A DNA stretch of 64,000 bases from Amycolatopsis sp. cg9 (GCF_041346945.1 NZ_CP166850.1:930001-994000); one strand, 5' to 3'. Numbered from the stretch's first letter, positions 7,559 through 17,012 are shown. The notes: a model not told the origin generated them from the sequence alone. Made by a program: numbers and translations.

Positions 7559-8827
7559 TCAGTGCTGGGCGGCCAAGCGGTCCAAAGCCTTCGGCAGCGC
7601 CGTTGCCAGCAGGTCCAGCTCCGGCTCCGCCGCGATCAACGGCGGTGACACCGCGACCCCGCGCCCGAGGTTCCGCACGATCACGCCCTCGTCCCGGCAC
7701 GCGCGCTGCAGCTTCACCGGGGCGCCCGGGTCGGCGTCCATGACCTCCGCCGTCAGCTCGACGGCGGCCAGGAACCCGAGTCCCGCGCGGACTTCCGCCA
7801 CCAGCGGGTGCCCGCCGACGCTCGAAACCGCGTCGGCCAACGGCTTCTCCAACTCGCGGCCGCGGGGGATCAGGCCGTCGCGCTCGTAGATGTCCAGGGT
7901 CGCCAGGCCGGCCGCGCACGCCACCGGGTGGCCCGCGTACGTCGCGCCGTGGCGGAAGATCGGGGCGCCCGGCGCGCCGGTGAAGAACGGTTCCGCCACC
8001 CGCGGGGCCACGATCAGCGCGCCCAGCGGGATCGTGCCGCCGGTGATGCCCTTCGCCGTCGTGATCATGTCGGGCCGAACGGCCCAGCGGTCGATGCCGA
8101 ACCACGTGCCGAGCCGGCCCCACGCCGCGATCACGCAGTCCGCGACGAACAGCACGTCGTGGCGGCGGCAGATCGCCGCGACCTCCTCGATGTACCCCTC
8201 CGGCGGCAGCAGCACGCCGCCCGCGCCGATCACCGGCTCGCAGAAGAACGCCGCCACCCGCGACGCGCCCACGCGCTCGATCTCCGCCTCCAGCGCCGCC
8301 GCGCTGTCGAACGGGACGTGCGAGAAGTCCGGCGGCTGCGGACCGAAGCCGGCCGCGTTGGCCGGGATGCCGCCGACCGCGGTGCCGAAGCCGTGCGTGC
8401 CGTGGTACCCCTGCGCCCGGCCGATCACGTGCACCTTCTCCGGCCGCCCGGTGTGCGCGAAGTACGCCCGCGCCAGCTTGACGGCGGTGTCGATGACGTC
8501 ACCACCGCCCGAGCCGAAGAACACCTTCGAGCCGGGTTCGGGCGCCAGCGCGGCGACGCGGTCCGCCAGCTCGATCGCCGGCTCGTTGGCGTTGTAGCCG
8601 AACAGGTTGTACGAGTCGAGCGTCCGCAGCTGCTTCGCGACGGCGTCGGTGATTTCCGGGCGCCCGTGCCCGAAGTTCGCGTACCAGAGCGACGCGGTCG
8701 CGTCGAAGTACCGCCGACCGGCGTCGTCCCAGACGTACGAGCCTTCGCCGCGCGTGATGACCATCCGGTCGCCGTCGACCGCGCCCATGTCGGCGAACGG
8801 GTGCCACAGGGCGTGCTGTGCTGACAT
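7559..8827 (-). CDS. Class III PLP aminotransferase with atypical active-site motifs
   Basis: 422 aa, from ATG 8827. Overall a class III (omega) aminotransferase: N-terminal HALWHPFADMG, WYANFGHG, TYAGHPVACAAGLATLDIYE and the lysine motif MITTAKGITGGTIPLGA with K259 as the expected PLP Schiff-base lysine. Two signature sites differ from the norm: the usual GSEAxxxAxKLAR is FGSGGGDVIDTAVKLAR, and the Asp-Glu pair before the glycine-rich loop is D230-C231 (ADCVIAAWGRLG). Asp230, which contacts the pyridine nitrogen, is kept. Lies 94 bp after the CoA-transferase gene on the same strand. Confidence 0.88.
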   Translation of the reverse strand: MSAQHALWHPFADMGAVDGDRMVITRGEGSYVWDDAGRRYFDATASLWYANFGHGRPEITDAVAKQLRTLDSYNLFGYNANEPAIELADRVAALAPEPGSKVFFGSGGGDVIDTAVKLARAYFAHTGRPEKVHVIGRAQGYHGTHGFGTAVGGIPANAAGFGPQPPDFSHVPFDSAAALEAEIERVGASRVAAFFCEPVIGAGGVLLPPEGYIEEVAAICRRHDVLFVADCVIAAWGRLGTWFGIDRWAVRPDMITTAKGITGGTIPLGALIVAPRVAEPFFTGAPGAPIFRHGATYAGHPVACAAGLATLDIYERDGLIPRGRELEKPLADAVSSVGGHPLVAEVRAGLGFLAAVELTAEVMDADPGAPVKLQRACRDEGVIVRNLGRGVAVSPPLIAAEPELDLLATALPKALDRLAAQH

Positions 8828-8920
8828 CGGTCCTCCTCAGTCCTGCCCCCATCCCTACCAGGGCGAAGCGGCGAGCGCGAACACTCCATCGTGCACAGTT
8901 CGCGCCCCCGGACTGGCCGG

Positions 8921-10102
8921 TCAGTCCAGGAACTCGGCGATCTCCTCCGGCGGGTACCCCAGCTCCGCGAGCACCTCCGCCGTGTGCTGCCCCAGCGTCG
9001 GCGGCGCGGAAGTGGCCCGCGCCGGGGTGTCGGACGCCTTCACCGGAAACCCCGTCCCCACGTACGTCCCCACCGTCGGGTGCGGCAGCCGCACCACTTG
9101 GTCGCGCGCCGCCGTCCACGGGTCCGCGTAGACGTCGTCGATCTCGTTGATCGGGGCCGCCGGGATGCCCGCCGCGTCGAAGGACTTCAGCCACTCCGCG
9201 GCCGTGCGCGTCACCAGCACCGGCACCAAGATCGCGTTCAGCTCGTCGCGGTGCGCGGCCCGCCGGGCGTTCGACGAAAACCGCGGGTCCGCCGCGATGT
9301 CCAGTGCCAGCACCCCGCAGAACGCGTGCCACAGCTTCTCGCTGCCCACCGCGATGATCAGCCAGCCGTCGGCCGCGTGGTACGCCTGGTACGGGACGAT
9401 GCTCGGGTGCGCCGAGCCCATCCGGCGCGGGCGGGGCGCGTCGTAGAAGTGCGCGCCCGCCGCGTACACGTGCCAAGCGAGCTGACTGTCCAAAAGGGAC
9501 ACGTCGAGGTACTGCCCGCGGCCGGTCGTGTGCCGCGCCTGCAGCGCCATCAGGACGGCGATGATCGCCCACGTCCCCGCGTTCAGGTCCGCCACCGGCA
9601 GCCCGACCTTCGCCGGCGCACCGTCGGGCTCCCCGGTCAGGGACATGACGCCGCCGAGGGCCTGCGCGACCAGGTCGTAGCCCGCGCGGTCGCGGTACGG
9701 CCCGGTCTGCCCGAAACCCGTGATCGACACGTGGATCAGCCTCGGGTTCGATTCGGCCAGCGCCGAGTAGCCGATCCCCCACTTCTCCAGCGTGCCCGGG
9801 CGGAAGTTCTCGACGAGCACGTCGGCGTCCGCGACCAGCCGGCGCAGGGCCTCGCGGCCGCGGTCGCTCTTGAGGTCGAGGACGATCCCGCGCTTGTTCC
9901 GGTTCGCCGCCAGGTAGTAGACGGCTTCGTCGCCGACGAAGGGCGGACCCCAGCCACGGGTGTCGTCGCCGTGGCCCGGGGGCTCGACCTTCACCACGTC
10001 CGCACCCATCTCCCCGAGGTACTGGGTGCAGTACGGGCCGGCGAGGATGCGGGACAGGTCGACGACCTTGATCCCGTCGAGCGGGCGGAATCCTTCGGGC
10101 AT
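8921..10102 (-). CDS. Family III CoA-transferase (CaiB/BaiF type)
   Basis: 393 aa from ATG 10102, which has GAGGAG just upstream. CaiB-type landmarks: IKVVDLSRILAGPYCTQYLGEMGADVVKVEPPG, NRNKRGIVLDLKS, VLVENFRPGTLEKWGIGY, and the catalytic aspartate in LPVADLNAGTWA (D172). These enzymes move CoA between organic acids. Followed on the same strand by the atypical aminotransferase, so the two may form a small operon; the acid substrate is unknown. Confidence 0.9.
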   Translation of the reverse strand: MPEGFRPLDGIKVVDLSRILAGPYCTQYLGEMGADVVKVEPPGHGDDTRGWGPPFVGDEAVYYLAANRNKRGIVLDLKSDRGREALRRLVADADVLVENFRPGTLEKWGIGYSALAESNPRLIHVSITGFGQTGPYRDRAGYDLVAQALGGVMSLTGEPDGAPAKVGLPVADLNAGTWAIIAVLMALQARHTTGRGQYLDVSLLDSQLAWHVYAAGAHFYDAPRPRRMGSAHPSIVPYQAYHAADGWLIIAVGSEKLWHAFCGVLALDIAADPRFSSNARRAAHRDELNAILVPVLVTRTAAEWLKSFDAAGIPAAPINEIDDVYADPWTAARDQVVRLPHPTVGTYVGTGFPVKASDTPARATSAPPTLGQHTAEVLAELGYPPEEIAEFLD

Positions 10103-10256
10103 CAGCGGCTCCTCGTCGAGCTGGGCGGCCAGCCCCCTTTCTACCTCGCGCACCCCCGGAAATGGATTACCTACTAACGGACGTAGACGACAGTCACTCC
10201 CGTCCTGTTGTTTGTTGAGTGAGTCTGTGCAAAGTTGCGCACTCCTGGAGGGATCT

Positions 10257-12227
10257 ATGCGTCGTCTTGTTGGAATGGCGGCCGCGATAGCCGCCTGCAC
10301 CTCGGTGGTCACGGTCGCCCAAGCCACCCCCGCGGCCGCCGAACCCCAGTACTTCGCCGCCCAGCGCGTCGGCGAACGCCCGCCGATGGGCTGGAACAGC
10401 TGGAACAAGTTCGGCTGCGAGATCGACGAAAACCTCATCCGCGGCGCCGCCGACGCGCTCGTGTCGACCGGCATGAAGGACGCGGGCTACCAGTACGTCA
10501 ACATCGACGACTGCTGGGCCGAACAGAACCGCACGGCCGACGGCAGGCTCGAGCCGAACCACGAGCGCTTCCCGCACGGCATCAAGGCACTCGCCGACTA
10601 CGTCCACGAAAAGGGCCTCAAGCTCGGCATCTACACCAGCGCGGGCACCCTGACCTGCCAGAAGACCATGCCCGGCGCCCTCGACCACGAGGAGGCCGAC
10701 GCGCAGTCGTTCGCCGATTGGGGCGTCGACTACCTCAAGTACGACAACTGCAACAACCAGGGCCGCCCGGCGGTCGAGCGCTACACGAAGATGGGCGACG
10801 CGATCAAGAAGACCGGCCGCCCGATGATCTACGCGCTGTGCGAGTGGGGCGAGAACGACCCCTGGACCTGGGGCCGCGACGCCGGCGCGCAGCTGTGGCG
10901 GACCACCGGCGACATCAGCGACAACTGGGGCAGCCTGACCGGCATCCTCGACCAGCAGGCCGGCCTCGAGAAGTACAGCGGGCCCGGTGGCTGGAACGAC
11001 CCGGACATGCTCGAAGTCGGCAACGGCGGCATGACCGACACCGAGTACCGCGCGCACTTCGCGTTGTGGGCGCTGCTGAACGCACCGCTGCTGGCCGGCA
11101 ACGACCTGCCCGCGATGACCCCGGCCACCCGGGCGATCCTGGAGAACAAGGACGTCATCGCGCTCGATCAGGACTGGGCGGGCGTGCAGGGCCACAAGAT
11201 CCGCGACGACGGCGACACCGAGGTCTGGGCGAAGCCGATGTCCGACGGCTCGGCCGCGGTCGTGCTGTTCAACCGCGGCTCCGCGAGCACCGCGATGAGC
11301 ACGACGGCGAAGGAGCTCGGCCTGACCGGGCGCGGCTTCCGCGTCCGCGACCTCTGGACCGGCACCGAAACCGAGACCGCGGGCACCGTCCGCGCCGCCG
11401 TTCCGGCCCACGGGTCGGCCACGTTCCGCGTCCGGCCGGAGAAGAAGCCGTCCGCCGCGCCGCTGACGACGCTCGCCCTGCCGAACCCGGAGTACGTGCC
11501 CGCCGACCGGCCGCTGACCACCACGCTGAAGGTCACCAACGACGGCAGCACGCCGATCGCGCAGCTGCGCGCGAGCATCGCGACCCCCGCGGGCTGGCGG
11601 CTGCGCGGTCCCGGCGCGTTCACCGTGCCGGTCGTGGCGCCCGGCAAGACGTGGCAGCAGAGCGTCACGTTCGAGCCGGTCGCGCCCACGGGTGAGCGCG
11701 TCACGCTCGCCGCGAAGGCGAGCTACCTTACGCTGTACGGCCAGCGCAGCCTTACGTCCGAAGGCAGCTCACCGCTGGTCACCCGCCCGGCCACGGGGAC
11801 GACGGCGTTGTCGAAGGCCGCGTGGATGTCGTCGGACAACGGCTGGGGCCCGGTCGAGCGCGGGACCAGCAACGGCGAGAGCGAAGCGGGTGACGGGCAC
11901 CGGATCACGATCGCCGGCGTGGGCTACGACGACGGGATCGGTGCACACGCCCCGTCGAGCGTGCGCGTCTACGTCGGCGCGGCCTGCACGTCGGTTCGCG
12001 CGCTCGTCGGCCTGGACGACGAGAACTCGGGCGGCAGCGCGGGGTTCCGCATCCTCGGTGACGGCAAGGAGCTCGCCGCCACCGGCGTCCTGCACCCCGG
12101 CGACGCGGCGCGGCCGCTCGAAGCTCCGCTGGCCGGCGTCCAGGTGCTGGAGCTGGCCGTGACCGACGGCGGCGACGGCAACACCAACGACCACGCCGAC
12201 TGGGCGGACGCCGCGATCACCTGCTGA
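10257..12227 (+). CDS. Secreted GH27 alpha-galactosidase with NEW3 and NPCBM domains
   Basis: 656 aa with signal peptide (about residues 1-28, ending ATPAAAE); ribosome site CTGGAGGGATCT. The GH27 barrel spans about 40-300: PPMGWNSWN, galactose-binding VNIDDCW (D84-D85), LKYDNC with nucleophile D163, CEWGEN, and LWRTTGDI with acid/base D219. A beta-sandwich follows, then a NEW3-type domain (about 415-500) and a C-terminal NPCBM galactose-binding-like domain (about 510-656, with GVGYDDGIGAHAPSSVRV). All residues expected for alpha-galactosidase activity are present. Acts outside the cell on galactosides. Confidence 0.93.
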   Translation: MRRLVGMAAAIAACTSVVTVAQATPAAAEPQYFAAQRVGERPPMGWNSWNKFGCEIDENLIRGAADALVSTGMKDAGYQYVNIDDCWAEQNRTADGRLEPNHERFPHGIKALADYVHEKGLKLGIYTSAGTLTCQKTMPGALDHEEADAQSFADWGVDYLKYDNCNNQGRPAVERYTKMGDAIKKTGRPMIYALCEWGENDPWTWGRDAGAQLWRTTGDISDNWGSLTGILDQQAGLEKYSGPGGWNDPDMLEVGNGGMTDTEYRAHFALWALLNAPLLAGNDLPAMTPATRAILENKDVIALDQDWAGVQGHKIRDDGDTEVWAKPMSDGSAAVVLFNRGSASTAMSTTAKELGLTGRGFRVRDLWTGTETETAGTVRAAVPAHGSATFRVRPEKKPSAAPLTTLALPNPEYVPADRPLTTTLKVTNDGSTPIAQLRASIATPAGWRLRGPGAFTVPVVAPGKTWQQSVTFEPVAPTGERVTLAAKASYLTLYGQRSLTSEGSSPLVTRPATGTTALSKAAWMSSDNGWGPVERGTSNGESEAGDGHRITIAGVGYDDGIGAHAPSSVRVYVGAACTSVRALVGLDDENSGGSAGFRILGDGKELAATGVLHPGDAARPLEAPLAGVQVLELAVTDGGDGNTNDHADWADAAITC

Positions 12228-12252
12228 GCAAGGGAAAATCACGCACCACCCT

Positions 12253-12282
12253 GCCGTCCCCGGCCACCCGTCCGGGGACGGC
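12253..12282 (+). terminator. Hairpin between the two GH27 genes
   Basis: GCCGTCCCCGG pairs with CCGGGGACGGC across an 8-nt loop, 25 bp after the first GH27 stop. The T-tract is weak (ACTTCT), so termination may be partial. It suggests the second GH27 gene has its own promoter in the remaining 70 bp or is expressed at a reduced level. Confidence 0.6.
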
Positions 12283-12354
12283 ACTTCTCCCCTCATGCCC
12301 GGTTCGTCCCCGATGCACCCTGGAACTCTTGTCCGCACTCCTGGGGAGGGAACC

Positions 12355-14274
12355 GTGCGAAGACTCGGTGTCCTGCTGCTCACGTTCCTCGGTCTGGTCA
12401 CGGCCGTCGCCGCGCCCGCGGCCGCCGACGAGCCCGTCCTCGCCGCGACGCCGCCGATGGGGATCTCGTGGTCCCGCGGCTGGAACCAGTGCCCGCGGAT
12501 CGACGACGCCAAGGTCCGCGCGGCCGTCGACATGCTGGTCGGCTCCGGCCTGCGCGACGCGGGCTACACCTACGTCAACATCGCCGGGTGCTGGGCCGCC
12601 AAGACGCGAGCCGCCGACGGCACGCTGCAGCCCGACCCCGCGAAGTACCCGGACCTGCCGGGCCTCATCGCGTACGTGCACGCCTACGGCCTGAAGTTCG
12701 GGCTCTACAGCGGAACCGGCGCGCTGACCTGCGGCGGCGCGATGCCCGGCTCGCGCGACCACGAAGCGCAGGACGCGCGGACGTTCGCGGACTGGGGCGT
12801 CGACTACCTCGCGTACGACACGTGCGGCGGCGAGAACGGCGTCGCGGCGGCGGCCAAGAAAATGGGGGACGCGCTGAAGAGCACCGGACGGCCGATCCTG
12901 CTCGCGATGATCGACACGTTCTCGAACAACTACCGCCAGTGGGAGTGGGCGCCCGGCGCCGGCGCGCAGACGTGGCAGCTGACCAGCGACCTCGGGGAAC
13001 CGCTCGGCGTCGTCATGGACGCGATCGACCGGCAGGTCCCGCTGGCCGGGCACACCGGTCCCGGCGGCTGGAGCGATCCCGGCTACCTCAACTTCAGCTT
13101 CGTGGACCCCTGGGTGCGCCGGACGGAGTTTTCGCTGTGGGCGCTGATGAACGCGCCGCTCATCCCGAACGAGTCGTTCCCGCTGGACACGCTCGCCAAC
13201 CGGGACGTGATCGCGGTCGACCAGGACTGGTCCGGCACGCCGGGCCGCAAGGTCCGCGACCTGTCCGACGGCGAAGTCTGGGCGAAGCCGATGTCCGACG
13301 GCTCGGTCGCGGTGCTGCTGCTCAACCGCGGCTCGTACGCGCGGACGATCCCGTTCGACCTCGCCGAGACCGGCATCGCGGGGGCGCCCGCCTACCGCGT
13401 CCGCGACCTGTGGGCCGGCACCGAACTGACCAGCACCGGCACCCTGCGTGCGTCCGTGCCCGCGCTGAGCAGCGTGTTCTTCGGCGCGTGGCCAGGACAG
13501 CCGTCGGCGGCCGATCCGCTGGTGACGCTGGGCGTGCAGCTGCCGGAAGGCTTCCTGGCGGGGCAGCAGGTCGACGGGACGGTCACGCTCACCAACGACG
13601 GCGACACCCCGATCACCGACGCGAGCTACGCGATCACCGTCCCCGCCGGCTGGCAGCTGGACGGGCCCGCGCAGGTCGACGTCCCGCGCGTGTCGCCGGG
13701 CAGCGCGGTCACGCGGGAAATCACGCTGCGGCCGACCGCGGCGCCGGCCGCGAAGCTGCTGGTCGGCGCGAGCGGCGGCTACACGAGCGCGCTCGGGACG
13801 CGCACCGCGACCGGGTCGGCGGAGGCACCGCTGGTGACCGCGCCACCGGCCGGCACGACGTACCTGTCGACGCGGCCGTGGCTCTACTCGGAGAACGGGT
13901 CCGGCCCGGTGGAACGCGGCAGCGTCGCCAACGGGCGCGCGATGTCGGTCGGCGGCGTCGGCTACCAGCCGAACAGCGGGATCGGGGTGCACGCGCCGTC
14001 GGTGATCCGGCTGTACCTCGGGGGCGCCTGCAAGTCGTTCTCGGTGCAGTACGGCGTCGACGACGTCTCGAGCCCGCAGGCCACGGTGGCGTTCCGGGTA
14101 CTGGGCGACGGCCGCGAGCTGTACGCGACGGGGATCGTCCGGCCCGGGGCGAAGCCGCAGAAGCTGACGCTCCCGGTCACCGGGGTGCAGCAGCTGGCCA
14201 TCGCGGTCGACGACGGCGGCGACGGGTCGGCGGGCGAGTACGCCGACTGGATCGCGCCGTACGTCAGCTGCTGA
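12355..14274 (+). CDS. Secreted GH27-family protein with altered galactose subsite
   Basis: 639 aa from GTG 12355 (ribosome site GGGGAGGG), signal peptide ending about AAPAAADE. Same architecture as its upstream neighbour: GH27 barrel, NEW3-type region, C-terminal NPCBM (GVGYQPNSGIGVHAPSVIRLY). Both catalytic aspartates are kept (D155 in LAYDTC; D212 in WQLTSDL), but residues that hold galactose in GH27 enzymes are replaced: DD to AG in VNIAGCW, Lys to Ala in LAYD, CEW-type Glu lost (LAMIDTF), and Arg to Gln in TWQLTSD. Probably a tandem duplicate with a different glycoside specificity; inactive enzyme is the alternative. Confidence 0.88.
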   Translation: MRRLGVLLLTFLGLVTAVAAPAAADEPVLAATPPMGISWSRGWNQCPRIDDAKVRAAVDMLVGSGLRDAGYTYVNIAGCWAAKTRAADGTLQPDPAKYPDLPGLIAYVHAYGLKFGLYSGTGALTCGGAMPGSRDHEAQDARTFADWGVDYLAYDTCGGENGVAAAAKKMGDALKSTGRPILLAMIDTFSNNYRQWEWAPGAGAQTWQLTSDLGEPLGVVMDAIDRQVPLAGHTGPGGWSDPGYLNFSFVDPWVRRTEFSLWALMNAPLIPNESFPLDTLANRDVIAVDQDWSGTPGRKVRDLSDGEVWAKPMSDGSVAVLLLNRGSYARTIPFDLAETGIAGAPAYRVRDLWAGTELTSTGTLRASVPALSSVFFGAWPGQPSAADPLVTLGVQLPEGFLAGQQVDGTVTLTNDGDTPITDASYAITVPAGWQLDGPAQVDVPRVSPGSAVTREITLRPTAAPAAKLLVGASGGYTSALGTRTATGSAEAPLVTAPPAGTTYLSTRPWLYSENGSGPVERGSVANGRAMSVGGVGYQPNSGIGVHAPSVIRLYLGGACKSFSVQYGVDDVSSPQATVAFRVLGDGRELYATGIVRPGAKPQKLTLPVTGVQQLAIAVDDGGDGSAGEYADWIAPYVSC

Positions 14275-15250
14275 GCGCCCCTTCCAGGAGGACGACGGCC
14301 TGCGCGGTCCGCCGGTACAGCACGTACCGCCCGTCCCGGACCTTGCTGACGAGCCCGGCGCGGAGCAGGGCGCTCAGGTGGTAGGAGACGGTGCCCGGGC
14401 TGTACCCGGTCCGGGCGGCGAGTTCGGCGGTCGGCCGCGCGGTTTCGAGGTCGGCCAGCAGCGCCGCCCGGGCCGCGCCGACCACCGGTGCGAGCCGCCC
14501 GGGCGGCCGGTCCGCGCCCGTGCCGATCCCGAGCGCGGGGTAGCAGAGCACGACCTGGCCGGGCACGTCGACCTGGATGCTCGTGCCGGGCCAGCTGAGC
14601 ACGCCCGGGGCGAGGACCAGCTCGCGGCCGGCGATGTCGACTTCGCCGTCGAACGGCTTGGCGAGGGTGATCGCGTCGCCGGCCCAGCCGATGGTGGGGT
14701 GCAACGACGCGAGCGCGGCGCCGACGCCGTGGGTGGCGATGGTCGTCGCGCGGTGGGCGATGTCGCGGTCGACGACCGGGTGCAGGGCGCCCCAGTCTTC
14801 GGACAGCGCGTCCCGCCAGAACCGGGCGAGGCCGCCGGCCAGCCGCCGCGGCATCGACCCCGACTCCGCGATCCGGCGGGCCCCGATCGGCAGCGGCCGG
14901 TTCCAGTGGACCTGCGTGTAGGCGAGGACCTGTTCCTCGAGGTCGTCCTGCGTGGTCGCTTCGATCCGCGCGATCTGCTCGTCGAGCAGGTCGCCGGGCC
15001 GGGTCGCCGTCCCCGGCTGCGGGGTGAGCAGGTCCGGCGTGTAGACCTCGCCGGCGCGCGGCAGCAGATCCAGCAGCAGGGCGACGTCGGGGTGGGCGAG
15101 CGACGCGCGGGCGAGCGGGCCGGGATCGCCGAACACCGGGTGGCGGCCGGCGTCGGCGGTGAGCTTCAGCCAGGCCAGCGACTCCGCGGCGAGGGAAGGC
15201 GAAAACCGTGTCCTGGCCACCGTCTCGACGTCGACCCGCAGCGTGAACAC
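14264..15250 (-). CDS. ArsR-type winged-helix regulator with long N-terminal domain
   Basis: 328 aa, reading from ATG 15250. The C-terminal 75 residues are a winged helix: ARAALLADLETARPTAELAARTGYSPGTVSYHLSALLRAGLVSKVRDGRYVLYRRT. The long N-terminal part resembles the DUF5937-type region common in actinobacterial ArsR-like proteins. Its stop overlaps the second GH27 gene's end by 11 bp, tail to tail. Target unknown. Confidence 0.82.
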   Translation of the reverse strand: MFTLRVDVETVARTRFSPSLAAESLAWLKLTADAGRHPVFGDPGPLARASLAHPDVALLLDLLPRAGEVYTPDLLTPQPGTATRPGDLLDEQIARIEATTQDDLEEQVLAYTQVHWNRPLPIGARRIAESGSMPRRLAGGLARFWRDALSEDWGALHPVVDRDIAHRATTIATHGVGAALASLHPTIGWAGDAITLAKPFDGEVDIAGRELVLAPGVLSWPGTSIQVDVPGQVVLCYPALGIGTGADRPPGRLAPVVGAARAALLADLETARPTAELAARTGYSPGTVSYHLSALLRAGLVSKVRDGRYVLYRRTAQAVVLLEGALSS

Positions 15251-15335
15251 CGATCGACGGTAACAGGGGCCGCGGCGGATTTGAACCGGCTCGAATCCTT
15301 TCCGGTCCGGCCCTCCGCCGCGGTTGAGTGGGCGG

Positions 15336-15590
15336 GTGCTCCCAGGACGTGTGACCGCCGCCGCGGCCGTGGCCGCCGCGCTGCTCGCCGTCGCGCCACC
15401 CGCCGAGGCTCGTCCCGCGCCGGCCGGTTACGCCGTGTCCTCCGTCGTCCGCACGGTCGTCCGGCTCGGCTTCTCGGCCGGCGCCGACGGGGTCTACCGC
15501 GGCACGGCGCTCCACCGGCCGTACGCGGTCACCGTCGCTTTCCCCTACGAGCTCAACTCCAGCAACCGGGCCTCGGCGTCGCGCAGGTAG
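15336..15590 (+). CDS. Short putative secreted protein or gene remnant
   Basis: An 84-aa frame from GTG 15336 with a convincing signal peptide (RVTAAAAVAAALLAVAPPAEARPAPAG) and a short mature part GYAVSSVVRTVVRLGFSAGADGVYRGTALHRPYAVTVAF. The last 15 residues read across the end of the GntR gene on the other strand (46-bp overlap), which suggests the original C-terminus has been lost. No domain recognised. Start uncertain (TTG 15324 and GTG 15351 are alternatives). Confidence 0.35.
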   Translation: MLPGRVTAAAAVAAALLAVAPPAEARPAPAGYAVSSVVRTVVRLGFSAGADGVYRGTALHRPYAVTVAFPYELNSSNRASASRR

Positions 15591-16222
15591 CGGTCGAGCG
15601 CGGCCGCCGCGGCGTCGAACCGGCCGCGGCGCAGGTCGCGCAGGATCCGCTCGTGGCAGTCGAGGAACGGCTCGTAGAACTCCCGCGTGTTCTCGTTGAG
15701 CACGAAGAACAGCCGCGTCTCGGCGAGCACCTGGCGCATCGTCGCGGACAGCCGCTCGCTCCCCGCGAGGTCCGCCAGCGCCTGGTGGAAGTGGATGCTG
15801 GCGGTGCCGACCGCGGGCCAGTCCTCGGCGTCCGCCGCCGCGCGCCCGTCCGCCAGCGCGCGTTCCAGTCCGGATAGGTCCACAGTGGACAATTCGGCGG
15901 CGCGGCGCAGGGCACCGCACTCGGTGGCGCGGCGGACGACGTAGAGGTCCTCGATGTCCTCGGTGGTCAGCTCGCGCACGAACACCCCGCGGTTCAGCTC
16001 GTGCACCGCCAGCCGTTCGTGGGCCAGCAGCTGGAACGACTCGCGCAGCGTGTTGCGCGAGACTCCCAGCGCCGAGCTGATCACCGGCTCGGACAGGCGT
16101 TCACCGGGGGCGAAGACACCGTCGGTGATGTACTGGCGCAGGATCGCCGCGACCCGTTCGGCGGTGCCGCTGCGTTCCAGCAGGTGCCGCTCGCTCCCCA
16201 GCCCCGAGGCATCGACGGTCAT
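15545..16222 (-). CDS. GntR-family regulator, FCD (FadR) subgroup
   Basis: 225 aa. Winged helix at about residues 20-85 (AAILRQYITDGVFAPGERLSEPVISSALGVSRNTLRESFQLLAHERLAVHELNRGVFV), then a helical FCD ligand domain with the metal-binding pattern including FHQALADLAGS and CHERILRDLRRG. It is the last gene of the minus-strand set beginning at 23586 and separated from the SDR by only 4 bp, so it probably regulates that set in response to a small carboxylate. Confidence 0.88.
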   Translation of the reverse strand: MTVDASGLGSERHLLERSGTAERVAAILRQYITDGVFAPGERLSEPVISSALGVSRNTLRESFQLLAHERLAVHELNRGVFVRELTTEDIEDLYVVRRATECGALRRAAELSTVDLSGLERALADGRAAADAEDWPAVGTASIHFHQALADLAGSERLSATMRQVLAETRLFFVLNENTREFYEPFLDCHERILRDLRRGRFDAAAAALDRYLRDAEARLLELSS

Positions 16223-16226
16223 GGCA

Positions 16227-17012
16227 CTACCCGACGCCGAGGTCGAAGTCGAGGCTGTACCGGTTGCCCGGCATGGCGCCCGCCGCCTTCGCGCCGTCGA
16301 TCGGCAGGACGACGCCGTTGATGAACTTCGACTCGTCGCTCGCCAGGAACACGACCGCCTTCGCGACCTCCCACGCCTCGCCCACGCGGGCGGCCGGCGT
16401 GCTCGCGACCAGCTGGTGCTGCTTGGTTTCGAAGTCGTCCGGCGACGCGAGGGTGCCGCGCAGCAGTTCGGTGTCGATCGCGCCCGGGTTCACCGTGTTC
16501 GCCCGGACGCCCTGGTGCGCGTGGGCGACGGCGACCGACTTCATCAGCCCGACCAGCGCGTGCTTGGTGGCGTTGTAGACCGGGTCGCCGGGGCGGCCCA
16601 TCACGCCGCCGTTGGACGACGTCGTGACGATGCTCCCGGCCCGCTGCTCGATCATGCGCGGCAGCACGGCGCGGGTGCCGAGGAACGCGGCGCGGACGTT
16701 CAGCGCGAAGATGTGGTCGAACTCGGCCAGCGTCGTGTCGGCCAGCGGCTTGCCGAGGTGGATGCCGACGTTGTTGAACAGCACGTCGACGCGGCCCGCC
16801 TCGGCGACAACGCCGTCGACGAACGCGGCCACCGCGGCCTCGTCGGTGGCGTCCACCACGGCGTGCCGGTACCCGCCGATCTCTTCCGCGGGCTCGCGGA
16901 TGTCGGCGGCGTACACCGCGGCGCCCTCGGCGAGGAACTCCTTGACCGTCGCGAGGCCGATGCCCCGCGCGCCGCCGAAGACGACCGCCACCTTGCCGGC
17001 CAACCGACCCAT
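16227..17012 (-). CDS. SDR-family NAD(P)-dependent oxidoreductase
   Basis: 261 aa, classical SDR. The cofactor motif GGARGIG is at residues 13-19, NNVG at 80-83, catalytic Ser near 132-133 (VTTSSNGG) and Tyr146-x3-Lys150 in YNATK. Asp37-Ile-Arg after strand two favours NAD(H). The C-terminus ends FINGVVLPIDGAKAAG. Sits 1 bp downstream of the hydantoinase B gene, so it likely oxidises or reduces an intermediate of that pathway. Confidence 0.9.
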   Translation of the reverse strand: MGRLAGKVAVVFGGARGIGLATVKEFLAEGAAVYAADIREPAEEIGGYRHAVVDATDEAAVAAFVDGVVAEAGRVDVLFNNVGIHLGKPLADTTLAEFDHIFALNVRAAFLGTRAVLPRMIEQRAGSIVTTSSNGGVMGRPGDPVYNATKHALVGLMKSVAVAHAHQGVRANTVNPGAIDTELLRGTLASPDDFETKQHQLVASTPAARVGEAWEVAKAVVFLASDESKFINGVVLPIDGAKAAGAMPGNRYSLDFDLGVG

